From: Hyphomicrobiaceae bacterium
Lineage (GTDB): Bacteria > Pseudomonadota > Alphaproteobacteria > Rhizobiales > Devosiaceae
Direction of reading: 5' to 3'
NCBI GenBank assembly: GCA_020638065.1
Contig: JACKJG010000011.1
Location: forward strand, 81,829 to 145,828
Length of the DNA: 64,000 nt
Shown: piece by piece, positions 1 through 9,543 of the stretch
How positions within the stretch are numbered: position 1 is the stretch's first letter
Layout: each line of letters starts with the position of its first letter
The notes under the pieces: generated by a model
The model's database searches: none
Seen by the model: the letters and a program-made list of their open reading frames with translations, nothing else
Told to the model about the DNA's origin: nothing
Position numbers and translations under genes: made by a program

Positions 1-618
1 GAAGAGGCCAGCAAGCTCGGTGGCGCCGATTTCCTGGCTCAGGGCACGCTTTATCCCGACGTGATCGAAAGCGTTTCGTTCTCCGGGGGTCCATCGGTCA
101 CCATCAAGTCGCACCACAACGTGGGCGGTCTGCCTGACCGCATGAACATGGACCTGGTCGAACCCTTGCGCGAATTGTTCAAGGACGAGGTGAGGGCGCT
201 TGGCCGCGAACTTGGCCTGCCCGAAGGCTTTATCGGCCGGCATCCATTCCCCGGTCCCGGCCTCGCCATCCGTTTGCCCGGCGGCGTCACGCGCGAAAAA
301 TTAGAAATCTTGAGAAAAGCCGACGCCATCTATCTCGACGAAATCCGCAAGGCCGGGCTCTACGACGATATCTGGCAGGCGTTTGCCGTGTTGCTGCCGG
401 TCCAGACGGTCGGCGTCATGGGCGATGGCCGCACCTACGAATTTGTCTGCGCCCTCCGTGCCGTCACCTCGATCGACGGCATGACCGCCGATTTCTATCC
501 CTACGACATGGCCTTTCTCGGCCGCGCCGCAACCCGCATTATCAACGAAGTCCGCGGCATCAACCGCGTGGTCTATGACGTAACCTCCAAACCCCCCGGG
601 ACAATCGAGTGGGAGTGA
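1..618 (+). CDS. guaA: GMP synthase (glutamine-hydrolysing), C-terminal part
   Basis: Partial gene, cut by the left edge of the window; 205 residues up to the TGA at 616-618 remain. GuaA converts XMP to GMP using glutamine-derived ammonia in the cytoplasm. What is left covers the end of the ATP-pyrophosphatase domain (SHHNVGGLPDRM, then LVEPLRELFKDEVRALG) and the dimerisation domain, ending in the family's typical C-terminus KPPGTIEWE. The motif HPFPGPGLAIR (roughly residues 80-90 of the fragment) is diagnostic of GuaA. The glutaminase domain would lie outside the window. Identity is certain; nothing can be said about its promoter or start. Confidence 0.97.
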   Translation, partial: EEASKLGGADFLAQGTLYPDVIESVSFSGGPSVTIKSHHNVGGLPDRMNMDLVEPLRELFKDEVRALGRELGLPEGFIGRHPFPGPGLAIRLPGGVTREKLEILRKADAIYLDEIRKAGLYDDIWQAFAVLLPVQTVGVMGDGRTYEFVCALRAVTSIDGMTADFYPYDMAFLGRAATRIINEVRGINRVVYDVTSKPPGTIEWE

Positions 619-839
619 GCAAGCAGTTGGCGTGGAGCGCCAAGTCGTCGATCCGGTGGATCGGCGATAGCTTGCGAACGCCCGAGACCTAAGGTCGAGG
701 GCGTGGTTCAGGCGTTTTACGCCCTTAGACCTGAGGCGAAGGCAAGTGCCAAATAGCTTTGTGCTCCAATCCCATGGCCGAGCTCGGTCGAACGCGCCAA
801 GAAGGGTCACGAGCCGCAATCGGTATCGCGATGTGGTCC
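619..839. other. Convergent intergenic region with three hairpins
   Basis: Gene-free spacer between the converging guaA and deacetylase genes. It contains three successive inverted repeats: TTGGCG/CGCCAA at 627-632 and 638-643, CGATCC/GGATCG at 649-654 and 658-663, and a long imperfect stem of about 17 bp with arms at 688-704 and 719-736. The last, in a convergent position, could act as a bidirectional terminator, although neither side has a clean T-run. No reading frame here looks coding. Confidence 0.5.
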
Positions 840-1601
840 CTACCACGCGCTTTTCAGTTCGACCTCGTTCAGGCGCACGAATGAAAAGCCGCGATCGAGC
901 AGCAACTGGATCCCTTCAACCACCCCTGCGCCGGCTTGGCGGCTGGGCTGGTTCATGTGCGCGAGAATGACGTCACCATCCGTGGCGCTGGCAAACTGGT
1001 TCTTCGCTTGGCTTGCCGACGCGGTGGCGCCCCAGTCTCCGCTGAGGGAATAGCCGCCGATCTGGTAGCCGAGCCCCATGATCAGTTCGAGAGCATCGCG
1101 CGAATAGAGGGCGGTTGCGTCGCGATAGAATCGCGGAGTGACCCCCAGCGCCTGCCGGATGGCGTAAGCGCCACCCTCGACCTCGGCAACAACGGCTTCG
1201 GCAGTCCCTGCCGGCGTCAACCCATACGGTTTTTCGGTGCCGATGACCGCCGGAATATGTTGCGCACCATGATCCTCGAACTCGAACAGATCCGAATTGG
1301 CGCCTAAGAGTGCCACCGCGTCTGGATTGCCGGCGATCCATCGCCCGGTCAGAAACAGGGTTGCGGGCACGCGCTTCTCGATCAGAAATCCGAGAATGCG
1401 CATGTCAACATCGCCTGAGCAGGCGTCGAGTGTCAGCGCCACACGCGGCCGATCGGGCGAAGGTGCCGCTATCCTGAGGCCGGGTTCAACCAGATTACTC
1501 TCTGCCGCCCGCACTGCAGTCAGTGAGGTCGCCAGAAAGGCACCTCCCAGAAGGCTGACAAACGAACGCCGCGGCAATCGCGACCGGCAAAGAACACACA
1601 T
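840..1601 (-). CDS. Polysaccharide deacetylase family protein (NodB homology), Tat-exported
   Basis: 253 residues. The N-terminus reads SRLPRRSFV followed by a hydrophobic stretch and AVRA, a twin-arginine signal peptide (Arg11-Arg12), so the enzyme probably works in the periplasm. The NodB fold is indicated by TLDACSG (Asp59, position of the TFDDG motif), the metal-site-like DHGAQH near residue 112 and RFYRDATALY, which corresponds to the RxPY motif. Family members remove N- or O-acetyl groups from polysaccharides or peptidoglycan. Motif 1 differs from the canonical DD pair (D-A instead of D-D), so activity or substrate may differ. It is divergent from etfBA. Substrate unknown. Confidence 0.8.
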   Translation of the reverse strand: MCVLCRSRLPRRSFVSLLGGAFLATSLTAVRAAESNLVEPGLRIAAPSPDRPRVALTLDACSGDVDMRILGFLIEKRVPATLFLTGRWIAGNPDAVALLGANSDLFEFEDHGAQHIPAVIGTEKPYGLTPAGTAEAVVAEVEGGAYAIRQALGVTPRFYRDATALYSRDALELIMGLGYQIGGYSLSGDWGATASASQAKNQFASATDGDVILAHMNQPSRQAGAGVVEGIQLLLDRGFSFVRLNEVELKSAW

Positions 1602-1817
1602 GGCGGCAGCATATCATGCCGAGCGCGTGCGAACGAGCGTCACGTGCCCAAATGGCGGAGCGGAATCAGATTTTGAAAAACCCGGACCAAACCATCTGGA
1701 TAACCTGGAAATTCGGCGATCGGAGACGTGTGGCCGTTCGCAGGATTGGTATAAGTCAAAGCGCGTCTCGCCAGATCGTGGCAAAGCGCGACAAACAGCA
1801 AACTTAGAGGCGGCTTC

Positions 1818-2582
1818 GTGAAGATTCTGGTTCCGGTGAAGCGGGTGGTCGACCACAAGGTCAATGTGCGGGTGCGCGCCGATGGCTCGGGCGTCGAGAC
1901 CGGCAACGTCAAGATGTCGATGAACCCGTTCGACGAGATCGCGGTGGAAGAGGCCGTGCGCATGCGCGAGGCGGGCACTTGCGATGAGTTGGTTGTGGTG
2001 TCGATTGGCCCCAAACAGGCCGAGGACACACTTCGCACAGCGCTCGCGCTCGGTGCCGACAAAGCCATTCTGATCGAGTCCGATGAGCGCGTTGAGCCAC
2101 TGGCCGTCGCCAAGCTGCTGAAGGAACTGGCCGCCCGCGAAGCGCCCGATCTCGTGCTTCTGGGTAAACAGGCGATTGACGATGACGCAGCGCAGACCGG
2201 TCCCATGCTGTCCGCATTGTTGGACTGGCCAATCTCAAGCTTTGCCGCCAAGATTGAAGCGAAAGATGACGCGCTCGAAGTGATCGAAGAGGCGGACAAC
2301 GGGCGCGAGGTCGTGACGCTGCCATTGCCGGCAATCGTCACCGTCGATCTGCAGCTCAATCAGCCGCGCAATGTGTCGCTGCCAAGTGTTATCAAGGCCA
2401 AGCAGAAACCGCTCGAGCGGCTGGCTGCCGCTGATTTCGGCGTTGATCTGGCGCCCCGTCTCGAAATTCTGGCAACGCGCGCGCCTGATCCGCGGCCGGA
2501 AGGAAAGCGTGTGGGCTCCGTCGACGAACTGCTTGCCGCGCTCAGGTCGCATGCGGGACTTCTGGAAGGGGAGGCGCGCTGA
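1818..2582 (+). CDS. etfB: Electron transfer flavoprotein, beta subunit
   Basis: 254 residues, GTG start at 1818 preceded by AGAGG with 7 nt spacing. The N-terminus MKILVPVKRVVDHKVNVRV and the motif GKQAIDDDAAQTGPM (about residues 115-129) are typical of EtfB, which binds AMP and pairs with EtfA to carry electrons from acyl-CoA and other flavoprotein dehydrogenases. The stop codon overlaps the etfA start (TGATG at 2580-2584), so the subunits are translationally coupled. ETF-QO follows in the same direction, completing the route to ubiquinone. Confidence 0.97.
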   Translation: MKILVPVKRVVDHKVNVRVRADGSGVETGNVKMSMNPFDEIAVEEAVRMREAGTCDELVVVSIGPKQAEDTLRTALALGADKAILIESDERVEPLAVAKLLKELAAREAPDLVLLGKQAIDDDAAQTGPMLSALLDWPISSFAAKIEAKDDALEVIEEADNGREVVTLPLPAIVTVDLQLNQPRNVSLPSVIKAKQKPLERLAAADFGVDLAPRLEILATRAPDPRPEGKRVGSVDELLAALRSHAGLLEGEAR

Positions 2583-3511
2583 TGTCTGTTCTCGTCCTCG
2601 GTCATCACAATGGCTCCGCACTGTCTCCCGCCACGGCGAGCGTTGTTGCCGCCGCCCGTAAGATTGGCGCTGACATCGATGTGCTGCTTGTCGGGCATAA
2701 CTTGACCAGCATCGCAAGCGAAGCTGCTCAATTGGCGGGTGCTCGCAAGGTGCTGTTGGCCGAAAGCGCGGATCTCGCCGAAGCCCGGGCGACCGATATT
2801 TCCGACATTATGTTCGCGATCGCGGACCCGTACAGCACCTTCCTTTCGGCAGCCAATGCGTTGGGCAAGTCAGCGATGCCGCGATTGGCCGCCAAACTGG
2901 ATGTACAGCAGATCACCGAAATAACCGCGATTCTCGGGCCGGACACGTTCGAACGCCCAATCTATGCCGGCAATGCCATCGAAACGGTCAAAACCGGTCA
3001 GATCAGGAATGTGATCACCGTGCGAACAACGAGCTTTGAAGCGGCCGCAAAAGGCGGCGAGGCGGTGATCGAGCATCTGTCGCCGCTTCCGTCGACGGGC
3101 GCCGTCAAATTGCTGCGCACCGAGCGTGACGAGTCAGACCGGCCCAAGCTCGACGAGGCGCGCATCGTCGTCTCGGGCGGTGTTTCCCTTGGGTCTGCTG
3201 CCGAGTTCGAGCGGCTGGTCTACCCGCTTGCCGACAAGCTGAGTGCTGCCGTTGGCGCTTCGCGCGCCGCGGTGGACGAAGGCTTCGTGCCTAACGAGTG
3301 CCAGGTCGGGCAGACCGGCAAGGTCGTCGCCCCCGAGCTCTACATCGCCTGTGGGATTTCCGGTGCCATCCAGCACGTTGCCGGCATGCGTGGCGCCAAA
3401 GTGATCGTCGCCATCAATTCCGACCCGGAAGCCCCCATTGTCAAACTGGCTGATTATGCGCTAGTCGCAGACCTCTTTGAAGCGGTGCCGGAGCTGACCG
3501 AAAAGCTCTGA
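2582..3511 (+). CDS. etfA: Electron transfer flavoprotein, alpha subunit
   Basis: 309 residues. The C-terminal FAD domain is intact: VVSGGVSLGS, GASRAAVD, VGQTGKVVAPELYIACGISG and AINSDPEAPI appear in order between about residues 195 and 285, as in all EtfA proteins. The N-terminal half is the EtfB-like fold. Forms a heterodimer with EtfB and hands electrons to the ETF-ubiquinone oxidoreductase encoded 23 bases downstream. Starts inside the etfB stop codon. Confidence 0.97.
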   Translation: MSVLVLGHHNGSALSPATASVVAAARKIGADIDVLLVGHNLTSIASEAAQLAGARKVLLAESADLAEARATDISDIMFAIADPYSTFLSAANALGKSAMPRLAAKLDVQQITEITAILGPDTFERPIYAGNAIETVKTGQIRNVITVRTTSFEAAAKGGEAVIEHLSPLPSTGAVKLLRTERDESDRPKLDEARIVVSGGVSLGSAAEFERLVYPLADKLSAAVGASRAAVDEGFVPNECQVGQTGKVVAPELYIACGISGAIQHVAGMRGAKVIVAINSDPEAPIVKLADYALVADLFEAVPELTEKL

Positions 3512-3534
3512 AACCCAGAGGATGCGGGAAGAAT

Positions 3535-5193
3535 ATGGCCGACCGCGAGTCGATGCAGGTTGATGTTGTCGTCGTTGGCGCCGGCCCGGCGGGCCTTTCC
3601 GCTGCCATCCGTCTGAAACAGAATGCGCTGAAATCGGGCAACGACGTTTCGATCGTCGTACTGGAAAAGGCTGCCGAAATTGGCGGGCACATCCTTTCCG
3701 GCGCCGTTATCGATCCTGTGGGCCTGAACGAACTGGTGCCGGACTGGCAGCAAAAAGGCGCTCCGCTCGCCACGCAGGTGACCAGCGACCGGTTCCGCTA
3801 CTTCACCTCGTCTCGGGCGTTTGACTTTCCAACGCCGCTTTTGCCGAAGCTTTTCTCCAACCACGGTTGTTACATCGCCAGCCTGGGGGACCTCTGCCGT
3901 TGGCTGGGCGACGAGGCGGAAGCTTTGGGTGTCGATGTCTTCCCCGGCTTCGCCGCAACTGAATTGCTGGTCGATGACATGAATGTCGTCAAAGGCGTCG
4001 TCACCGGTGACATGGGCCGCGATCGAAATGGTGAGGAAACCTCGGGTTTCACGCCGGGCATGGAGCTTCACGCCCGCTACACGCTGATTGCCGAAGGCGC
4101 GCGCGGCTCTTTGGCCAAAAAGGCAATTGCCCGCTACCGCCTCGACCGCGAAGCCGATCCGCAGAAATTCGGGCTTGGCATCAAGGAAATCTGGCAGGTT
4201 GCTCCGGAAAACCATCGCGAAGGCCATGTCGAGCACATTCTCGGCTGGCCGCTCGACGATGCAACTGGCGGTGGCGGATTTGTCTATCATGCCGCCGGAA
4301 ATCAGGTGATTGTGGGCCATGTGACCCATCTGAATTACACAAACCCGCACCTGTCGCCGTTTGATGAGTTTCAGCGCTTCAAAACCCATCCCGAAATGCG
4401 CAAACTGCTCGAGGGTGGCCAGCGCATTGCCTTTGGCGCCCGAGCGATGACCTCTGGCGGCTGGCAATCCGTGCCCGAACTGGCATTTCCCGGCGGGGCC
4501 TTGATCGGCTGTTCGGCCGGCTTCATGAACCTGCCGCGCATCAAGGGTTCGCACACTGCCATACTTTCCGGAATGCGCACGGCGGATCTGTTCTCCGCCG
4601 CTCTGCTAGACGGCCGTGGCAACGATGTCATCGAGGATGCAAAGAACAAGGTGCTGGCGGGTGCGCTGCATGACGAATTGCATCCGGTTCGAAACGCCAA
4701 GCCGCTTCTCAGCAGCTTTGGTACAATCGCCGGGACCGTGCTCACGGGCATCGATCTCTGGCTCCAGCAACTCCTCAAGTTCAGCCCCTTCGGCACCATG
4801 CACCACAAACATGCCGACAACGACACGTTGCATCTGGCCCGCAATAGCACTGAAATTCTCTATCCCAAGCCCGATGGTGTGCTGACGTTCGACCGCGCAT
4901 CGTCGGTTTATCTGGCCAATATCGGGCACGACGAAAACCAGCCCGTTCACCTCAAGCTTGCGGATGCGTCCGTGCCCATCCGGCATAACCTGCCGCAATA
5001 TGACGAGCCGGCACGCTTCTATTGCCCCGCCGGGGTTTACGAAGTGGTCAAGGACGCGTCCGGCATGCCCTCATTCCGCATCAACGCGGCCAATTGCGTG
5101 CACTGCAAGACCTGTGACATCAAGGATCCGGCACAGAACATCACCTGGACGCCACCAGAAGGCGGCTCGGGCCCGAACTATCGCGGCATGTAG
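3535..5193 (+). CDS. Electron transfer flavoprotein-ubiquinone oxidoreductase
   Basis: 552 residues, the usual length for bacterial ETF-QO. Residues 11-30 carry the FAD dinucleotide-binding motif (VVVGAGPAGLSAAIRL). The C-terminus has the single 4Fe-4S ligand set: one Cys in FYCPAGVYEV and three in NCVHCKTCDIKDP. The enzyme is a monotopic inner-membrane protein that oxidises reduced ETF and reduces ubiquinone. It lies 23 bases behind etfA with GAGGATGCGGGAAGA before the ATG, so etfB-etfA-ETF-QO probably forms one operon, a linkage typical of alphaproteobacteria. Confidence 0.96.
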   Translation: MADRESMQVDVVVVGAGPAGLSAAIRLKQNALKSGNDVSIVVLEKAAEIGGHILSGAVIDPVGLNELVPDWQQKGAPLATQVTSDRFRYFTSSRAFDFPTPLLPKLFSNHGCYIASLGDLCRWLGDEAEALGVDVFPGFAATELLVDDMNVVKGVVTGDMGRDRNGEETSGFTPGMELHARYTLIAEGARGSLAKKAIARYRLDREADPQKFGLGIKEIWQVAPENHREGHVEHILGWPLDDATGGGGFVYHAAGNQVIVGHVTHLNYTNPHLSPFDEFQRFKTHPEMRKLLEGGQRIAFGARAMTSGGWQSVPELAFPGGALIGCSAGFMNLPRIKGSHTAILSGMRTADLFSAALLDGRGNDVIEDAKNKVLAGALHDELHPVRNAKPLLSSFGTIAGTVLTGIDLWLQQLLKFSPFGTMHHKHADNDTLHLARNSTEILYPKPDGVLTFDRASSVYLANIGHDENQPVHLKLADASVPIRHNLPQYDEPARFYCPAGVYEVVKDASGMPSFRINAANCVHCKTCDIKDPAQNITWTPPEGGSGPNYRGM

Positions 5194-5261
5194 CTTCTAT
5201 CGCCCATGTTGATTGTAACGCGGGTTGGTGATTTGATCCCGCCACCATTCGGGAGGCACAA

Positions 5262-5828
5262 ATGGTTCTGTTCATCCTTGGTCTGATCGTCTTTTTCGGC
5301 ATCCATCACACCCGCCAGCTTGTGTCTGGTGTCCGCGACAATGCCATCGCCCGCTTTGGCCTCCAGGGATGGAAGGGCATCTACGCGCTTCTCAGTTTTG
5401 CCGGTATCGCCCTCATGGTGATCGGCTGGATGCAATGGCGCGTCGACGCGCCTGACGTCTACATCCAGCCCGACTGGGGCCACTATGTCACCGAGCTTCT
5501 GGTCCTGATCGCCTTCGTTCTTCTGTCCGCGTCGAGCACGCCAACCGGATACATCAAGCAGTGGGTGGTCCATCCCATGCTGATCGGCATCATCCTGTGG
5601 TCGGTGGGACACCTGTTTGCCAATGGCGATCTCGCATCGGTTCTGCTTTGGGGCGTGTTCGCGCTCTCCTCGATCTGGCACATCATCGCTGCCGAAATGC
5701 GTCATGATCCGCATCCAAGGTCAAAAGGCTGGCAGGGCGACGTTGGCGCCGTGGCTATTGGCGTGATCTTCTATTTCGTCTTCGGCTACTGGCTGCACGG
5801 CCTCCTGTTCGGGGTTTCGCCCTTTTAG
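5262..5828 (+). CDS. NnrU family integral membrane protein
   Basis: 188 residues, with GGGAGGCACAA before the ATG. Five or so hydrophobic segments are visible, starting VLFILGLIVFFGIHHTRQL; the conserved HHTRQL, the central VVHPMLIGIILWSVGHLFANGD and the WHIIAAEMR segments mark the NnrU family, relatives of the plant heme-dependent zeta-carotene isomerase Z-ISO and of proteins encoded near denitrification genes. The histidines could bind heme. No nitrite or nitric oxide reductase genes are nearby; the neighbours are ETF-QO and argJ, so its role here is open. Confidence 0.85.
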   Translation: MVLFILGLIVFFGIHHTRQLVSGVRDNAIARFGLQGWKGIYALLSFAGIALMVIGWMQWRVDAPDVYIQPDWGHYVTELLVLIAFVLLSASSTPTGYIKQWVVHPMLIGIILWSVGHLFANGDLASVLLWGVFALSSIWHIIAAEMRHDPHPRSKGWQGDVGAVAIGVIFYFVFGYWLHGLLFGVSPF

Positions 5829-5909
5829 GCGGCCGCAAGAATCTGCTTCAAATTTGGGCCCCACAGGTGTAGCAGCCTGCGCTGTTGAACCAACGTCCGG
5901 ACCATTCCG

Positions 5910-7142
5910 ATGAACGTCTCTCCGCTCGCACCAAAAAGCTTTGCCAAACTCGGACCGCTCGCCGGCGTCGAGATCGGAACCGCCGCTGCTGGAATCCGCT
6001 ACAAGGGGCGCGAAGACGTCATGGTGATGCGCTTTTCCGAAGGCAGCCAGATCGCTGGCGTTTTCACCAAATCGAGCACCGCCGGCGCGCCGGTTCAATG
6101 GTGCCGCCAGCACCTCGCACAGGGCGCGGTCGACGCCATCGTCGTCAATTCCGGCAATTCGAACGTCTTTACCGGTGAAGCCGGGTTCGATTTCATCCGC
6201 AAGACTGTTGCGGCGGCGTCCGCAAGCTTGGGAGTCGGCACAGAAAAAGTGTTTGTCAGTTCCACCGGCGTCATCGGCGAATTACCGCCCGCCGACCGCA
6301 TGCAGGCTGGCGTCGAAATCGCGGCGGGCGGCCTTTCGGCCGACAACTGGGAGAAGGCGGCGCGCGCCATCATGACGACGGACACGTTCCCGAAACTGGC
6401 AACGCTGACACGCAGGATCGGGGGTACTGACGTAACCTTCCACGGCATCGCCAAAGGCTCGGGCATGATCGCCCCGAACATGGCGACCATGCTGGTTTAT
6501 CTTGCGACCGACGCCAACGTGGCGGCGCCCGTTCTTCAGGAAGCCTTGTCGCAGGCGGTGGACACAACCTTCAACGCCATCACCGTGGACAGCGACACTT
6601 CCACGTCCGACACGCTGTTGCTCGCCGCGACCTGTCAGGCAGATCATGCGCGCATCACTTCCCGGAAGGACGAGGGGTATGACATGCTGGCTGAAGCCGT
6701 GCACGCGCTTTGTCTCGAACTCGCGCACCTTGTGATCCGGGATGGGGAGGGCGCCACGAAATTCGCTGAAGTCCGTGTCAGTGGCGCGCGCGACAAGAAC
6801 GAAGCCAAGAAGGTCGCGATGTCGATCGCCAATTCGCCACTGGTCAAGACCGCTTTGGCGGGCAGCGATCCGAACTGGGGCCGGATCATGATGGCGATCG
6901 GCAAGACCGATGTGCCGATCGACCAGTTGAAGCTGACCCTGGCCATCGGCGGCATTCCCGTCGCGGCAAACGGAACCCTGGTTCCGGGATATGACGAGGC
7001 GCCGGTCGCAGCCCACATGCGTGGTGACGAGGTCCGCATCGAGGTCGGGCTCGGCAATGCGGAGCCGGGCAGCGCCTTCACTGCGTGGACGTCCGATCTC
7101 ACCCACGGTTATATCGACATCAATGTCGATTATCGCAGCTAA
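5910..7142 (+). CDS. argJ: Bifunctional ornithine acetyltransferase / N-acetylglutamate synthase
   Basis: 410 residues. ArgJ recycles the acetyl group from N-acetylornithine to glutamate in arginine biosynthesis and, if bifunctional, also makes N-acetylglutamate from acetyl-CoA. It is an Ntn-type self-cleaving protein: the cleavage site is in GSGMIAPNMATML (about residues 186-198), where Thr after Ala becomes the nucleophile of the beta chain. Upstream SSTGVIGE and downstream NITVDSDTSTSDT-like segments (here AITVDSDTSTSDT) and SDPNWGRIM match the family. The gene stands alone, with 81 nt upstream. Confidence 0.96.
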   Translation: MNVSPLAPKSFAKLGPLAGVEIGTAAAGIRYKGREDVMVMRFSEGSQIAGVFTKSSTAGAPVQWCRQHLAQGAVDAIVVNSGNSNVFTGEAGFDFIRKTVAAASASLGVGTEKVFVSSTGVIGELPPADRMQAGVEIAAGGLSADNWEKAARAIMTTDTFPKLATLTRRIGGTDVTFHGIAKGSGMIAPNMATMLVYLATDANVAAPVLQEALSQAVDTTFNAITVDSDTSTSDTLLLAATCQADHARITSRKDEGYDMLAEAVHALCLELAHLVIRDGEGATKFAEVRVSGARDKNEAKKVAMSIANSPLVKTALAGSDPNWGRIMMAIGKTDVPIDQLKLTLAIGGIPVAANGTLVPGYDEAPVAAHMRGDEVRIEVGLGNAEPGSAFTAWTSDLTHGYIDINVDYRS

Positions 7143-7216
7143 CCGCGAACAATTGCATTCGAGGGATTGCGCCACTATGTTGCGCGCCAATCGCCTGATC
7201 GACCCGGATTTTCCCC

Positions 7217-7987
7217 ATGTCTGAAGAAACCATTTTCCAGGAAGTCTCCGAAGAGCTCCGCTCCGAACGGATGCGCAACCTTTGGCGCAGATACGGCCCC
7301 TGGATTATCGGTGTAGCCGTTCTGATCGTTGTTGGTGTTGCCGCCAACGAGGGCTGGCAATGGTATAAGAACTCGGTCGCTGCCGCCTCATCTGACAAGT
7401 TCTATTCTGCCATTCAGGCGCTCGATGACGGCGACATTGCCGACGCTCAGTCGCGGCTCAACGAGACGATTGCCGACGGCGTTGACGGCTATCCCGATCT
7501 CGCGCGTTTTGCGCAGGCCGCCATTCTGGCCGAGCAGGGAGAAAGAAAGGCTGCGCTTGCGGCCTACGATTCCCTGTCCACCACGCTTTCTGATCCCGAT
7601 CTGCGCGATCTGGCAGCCCTTCAGGCCGTTTCGCTGATGGTTGACGATGGCGATGTCGGCGCGGTCGAAGCGCGGCTGACCGCCTTGCTCGCCCCGGACA
7701 ATGGTTTGCACAATGTTGCGCGCGAATTGCTCGCGCTCACCCAATATGCGGCTGGCGACAAGCAGGCGGCGCACCAGACCTTCTCGCAAATCAAGGCCGA
7801 TCCGCTGGCCGGTCAGAACCAGTTGCAGCGCATCGAATTGTTCGACGCGCAGCTCACCGCCGAAGGGGTCGTCGAAGAAACGGATGCGCCATCCGCGGAT
7901 ACCAGCGCAAACAGTGCTGACGTTGCGGCCAACCCCGGCGAAACCCCCGCCGATAATGCTGCCGCAGCCAGTGACGCCGCCAACTAG
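7217..7987 (+). CDS. YfgM-like tetratricopeptide membrane protein
   Basis: 256 residues. A cytoplasmic N-terminus (EVSEELRSERMRNLWRRYG) is followed by one membrane span (about residues 28-45, WIIGVAVLIVVGVAANEGW) and a periplasmic region of alpha-hairpin repeats resembling TPR_21, then a low-complexity Ala/Asp/Asn tail from about residue 215. In E. coli, YfgM is an ancillary SecYEG/PpiD partner encoded in yfgM-bamB-der. Here it sits 37 bases before der but bamB is absent from between. The role as a translocon-associated chaperone is inferred from family and context. Confidence 0.82.
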   Translation: MSEETIFQEVSEELRSERMRNLWRRYGPWIIGVAVLIVVGVAANEGWQWYKNSVAAASSDKFYSAIQALDDGDIADAQSRLNETIADGVDGYPDLARFAQAAILAEQGERKAALAAYDSLSTTLSDPDLRDLAALQAVSLMVDDGDVGAVEARLTALLAPDNGLHNVARELLALTQYAAGDKQAAHQTFSQIKADPLAGQNQLQRIELFDAQLTAEGVVEETDAPSADTSANSADVAANPGETPADNAAAASDAAN

Positions 7988-8024
7988 CCGCATCTGGCGG
8001 CATTCTTGAACTGGAGTTGGGCGC

Positions 8025-9449
8025 ATGTCCGTCCGCGTTGCCATTGTCGGGCGCCCGAATGTCGGCAAATCGACCCTGTTCAACCGGCTGGTCGGCCAAC
8101 GCCTCGCACTGGTTGACGATCGTCCGGGCGTCACCCGCGACCGCCGCGAAGGCGAGGGCCGTATCGGTGCGCTGACCTTCACCGTCGTCGATACAGCGGG
8201 ATTCGAGGACGCCACTGACAATTCTCTTGAGGCGCGCATGCGCCGACAGACCGAAGCGGCCATTCGCGAGGCCGATCTGATCCTGTTCATGATCGATGCC
8301 CGGTCCGGCGTCACACCGCTGGATGAGCAGTTTGGCCAATTGCTGCGCCGTGCCGACAAGCCGGTTCATCTGGTTGCCAACAAAGCGGAGGGCAGAGCGG
8401 CCGACGCCGGGCTTTTGGAAGCCTATTCGCTCGGGTTGGGCGAGCCGGTGCCGCTAAGCGCCGAGCATGGCCTGGGTCTCTCCGATCTGCACGACATCAT
8501 TCTCGATATGGTCGAGGCACGACAGGCCGAGGAAGAGACGCAAGAAGAGGATTTCACCCTCAGCATGCCGGAAACAGAGGTCGATATTGACCCGGACGAC
8601 GAGAGCGTCGCTCGCTGGGATCCGACGCGCGCGCTCAATCTGGCCATTGTCGGGCGGCCGAATGTCGGCAAATCCACCCTGATCAACACTCTGGTCGGTG
8701 AAGACCGGCTGCTGACCGGCCCGGAAGCAGGCATCACCCGAGACTCCATCATGGTGCCCTGGCACTGGCACGACCGCGAAATCCGGCTGGTCGATACCGC
8801 AGGCATGCGCCGCCGCGCCAAAGTGCAGGAAAAGCTTGAAAAACTGGCCGTAAGTGACTCTTTGCGCTCGATACAATATGCCGAAATCGTGGTGCTGATG
8901 ATCGATGCGACCCAACCTTTCGAAAAGCAGGACCTGCAGCTTGCCGACCTGGTGGAACGTGAAGGGCGGGGCCTGGTCATCGCCATCAACAAGTGGGATC
9001 TGGTCAAGGACAAGAATGCCGTGTTGGCGGACCTGCGCGAGGCCTGCGAGCGGCTCCTGCCGCAACTGCGCGGCGTACCGCTGGTTACTCTGTCCGGCCT
9101 GCGCGGTACCAATATCCCGAAGCTCATGCAGGCCGTCCTCGACATCGAAAGGCGCTGGAATACCCGCATTTCGACGGCGCGCCTCAACCGTTGGCTCTCC
9201 GCCATGACCGAGGGACATCCGCCGCCCGCTGTCGCCGGCCGCCGCCTCAAGATCCGCTACGCCACTCAGGTGAAATCGCGCCCGCCGACCTTTGTGATTT
9301 TCTGTTCGCGCCCCGACGCGCTGCCCAAATCCTATCTGCGCTACCTGACCAACGGCCTGCGCGACACGTTCGACATGCCGGGCACGCCCATTCGCATCTG
9401 GGTGCGGGCAGGGGACAATCCCTATGTCAAAGGCGACAAGAAGCGCTGA
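8025..9449 (+). CDS. der: Ribosome biogenesis GTPase Der (EngA)
   Basis: 474 residues with two tandem GTPase domains. Both P-loops read GRPNVGKST (about residues 8-16 and 208-216); each is followed by DTAG, and the second has the guanine motif NKWD. The C-terminal KH-like domain starts around residue 380. Der acts in maturation of the 50S subunit. The linker between the G domains is acidic (EEETQEEDF), usual for alphaproteobacterial members. Preceded by GGAGTTGGGCGC before the ATG. Confidence 0.97.
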   Translation: MSVRVAIVGRPNVGKSTLFNRLVGQRLALVDDRPGVTRDRREGEGRIGALTFTVVDTAGFEDATDNSLEARMRRQTEAAIREADLILFMIDARSGVTPLDEQFGQLLRRADKPVHLVANKAEGRAADAGLLEAYSLGLGEPVPLSAEHGLGLSDLHDIILDMVEARQAEEETQEEDFTLSMPETEVDIDPDDESVARWDPTRALNLAIVGRPNVGKSTLINTLVGEDRLLTGPEAGITRDSIMVPWHWHDREIRLVDTAGMRRRAKVQEKLEKLAVSDSLRSIQYAEIVVLMIDATQPFEKQDLQLADLVEREGRGLVIAINKWDLVKDKNAVLADLREACERLLPQLRGVPLVTLSGLRGTNIPKLMQAVLDIERRWNTRISTARLNRWLSAMTEGHPPPAVAGRRLKIRYATQVKSRPPTFVIFCSRPDALPKSYLRYLTNGLRDTFDMPGTPIRIWVRAGDNPYVKGDKKR

Positions 9450-9543
9450 AGCGTTTCCAGGAATTGAGGCGCAGCGGCATTGATCCAGCGGATTGATGGC
9501 CCGCGAAACGGACTTCCAGTTGGGGACGCGATAAAACGGGAAC

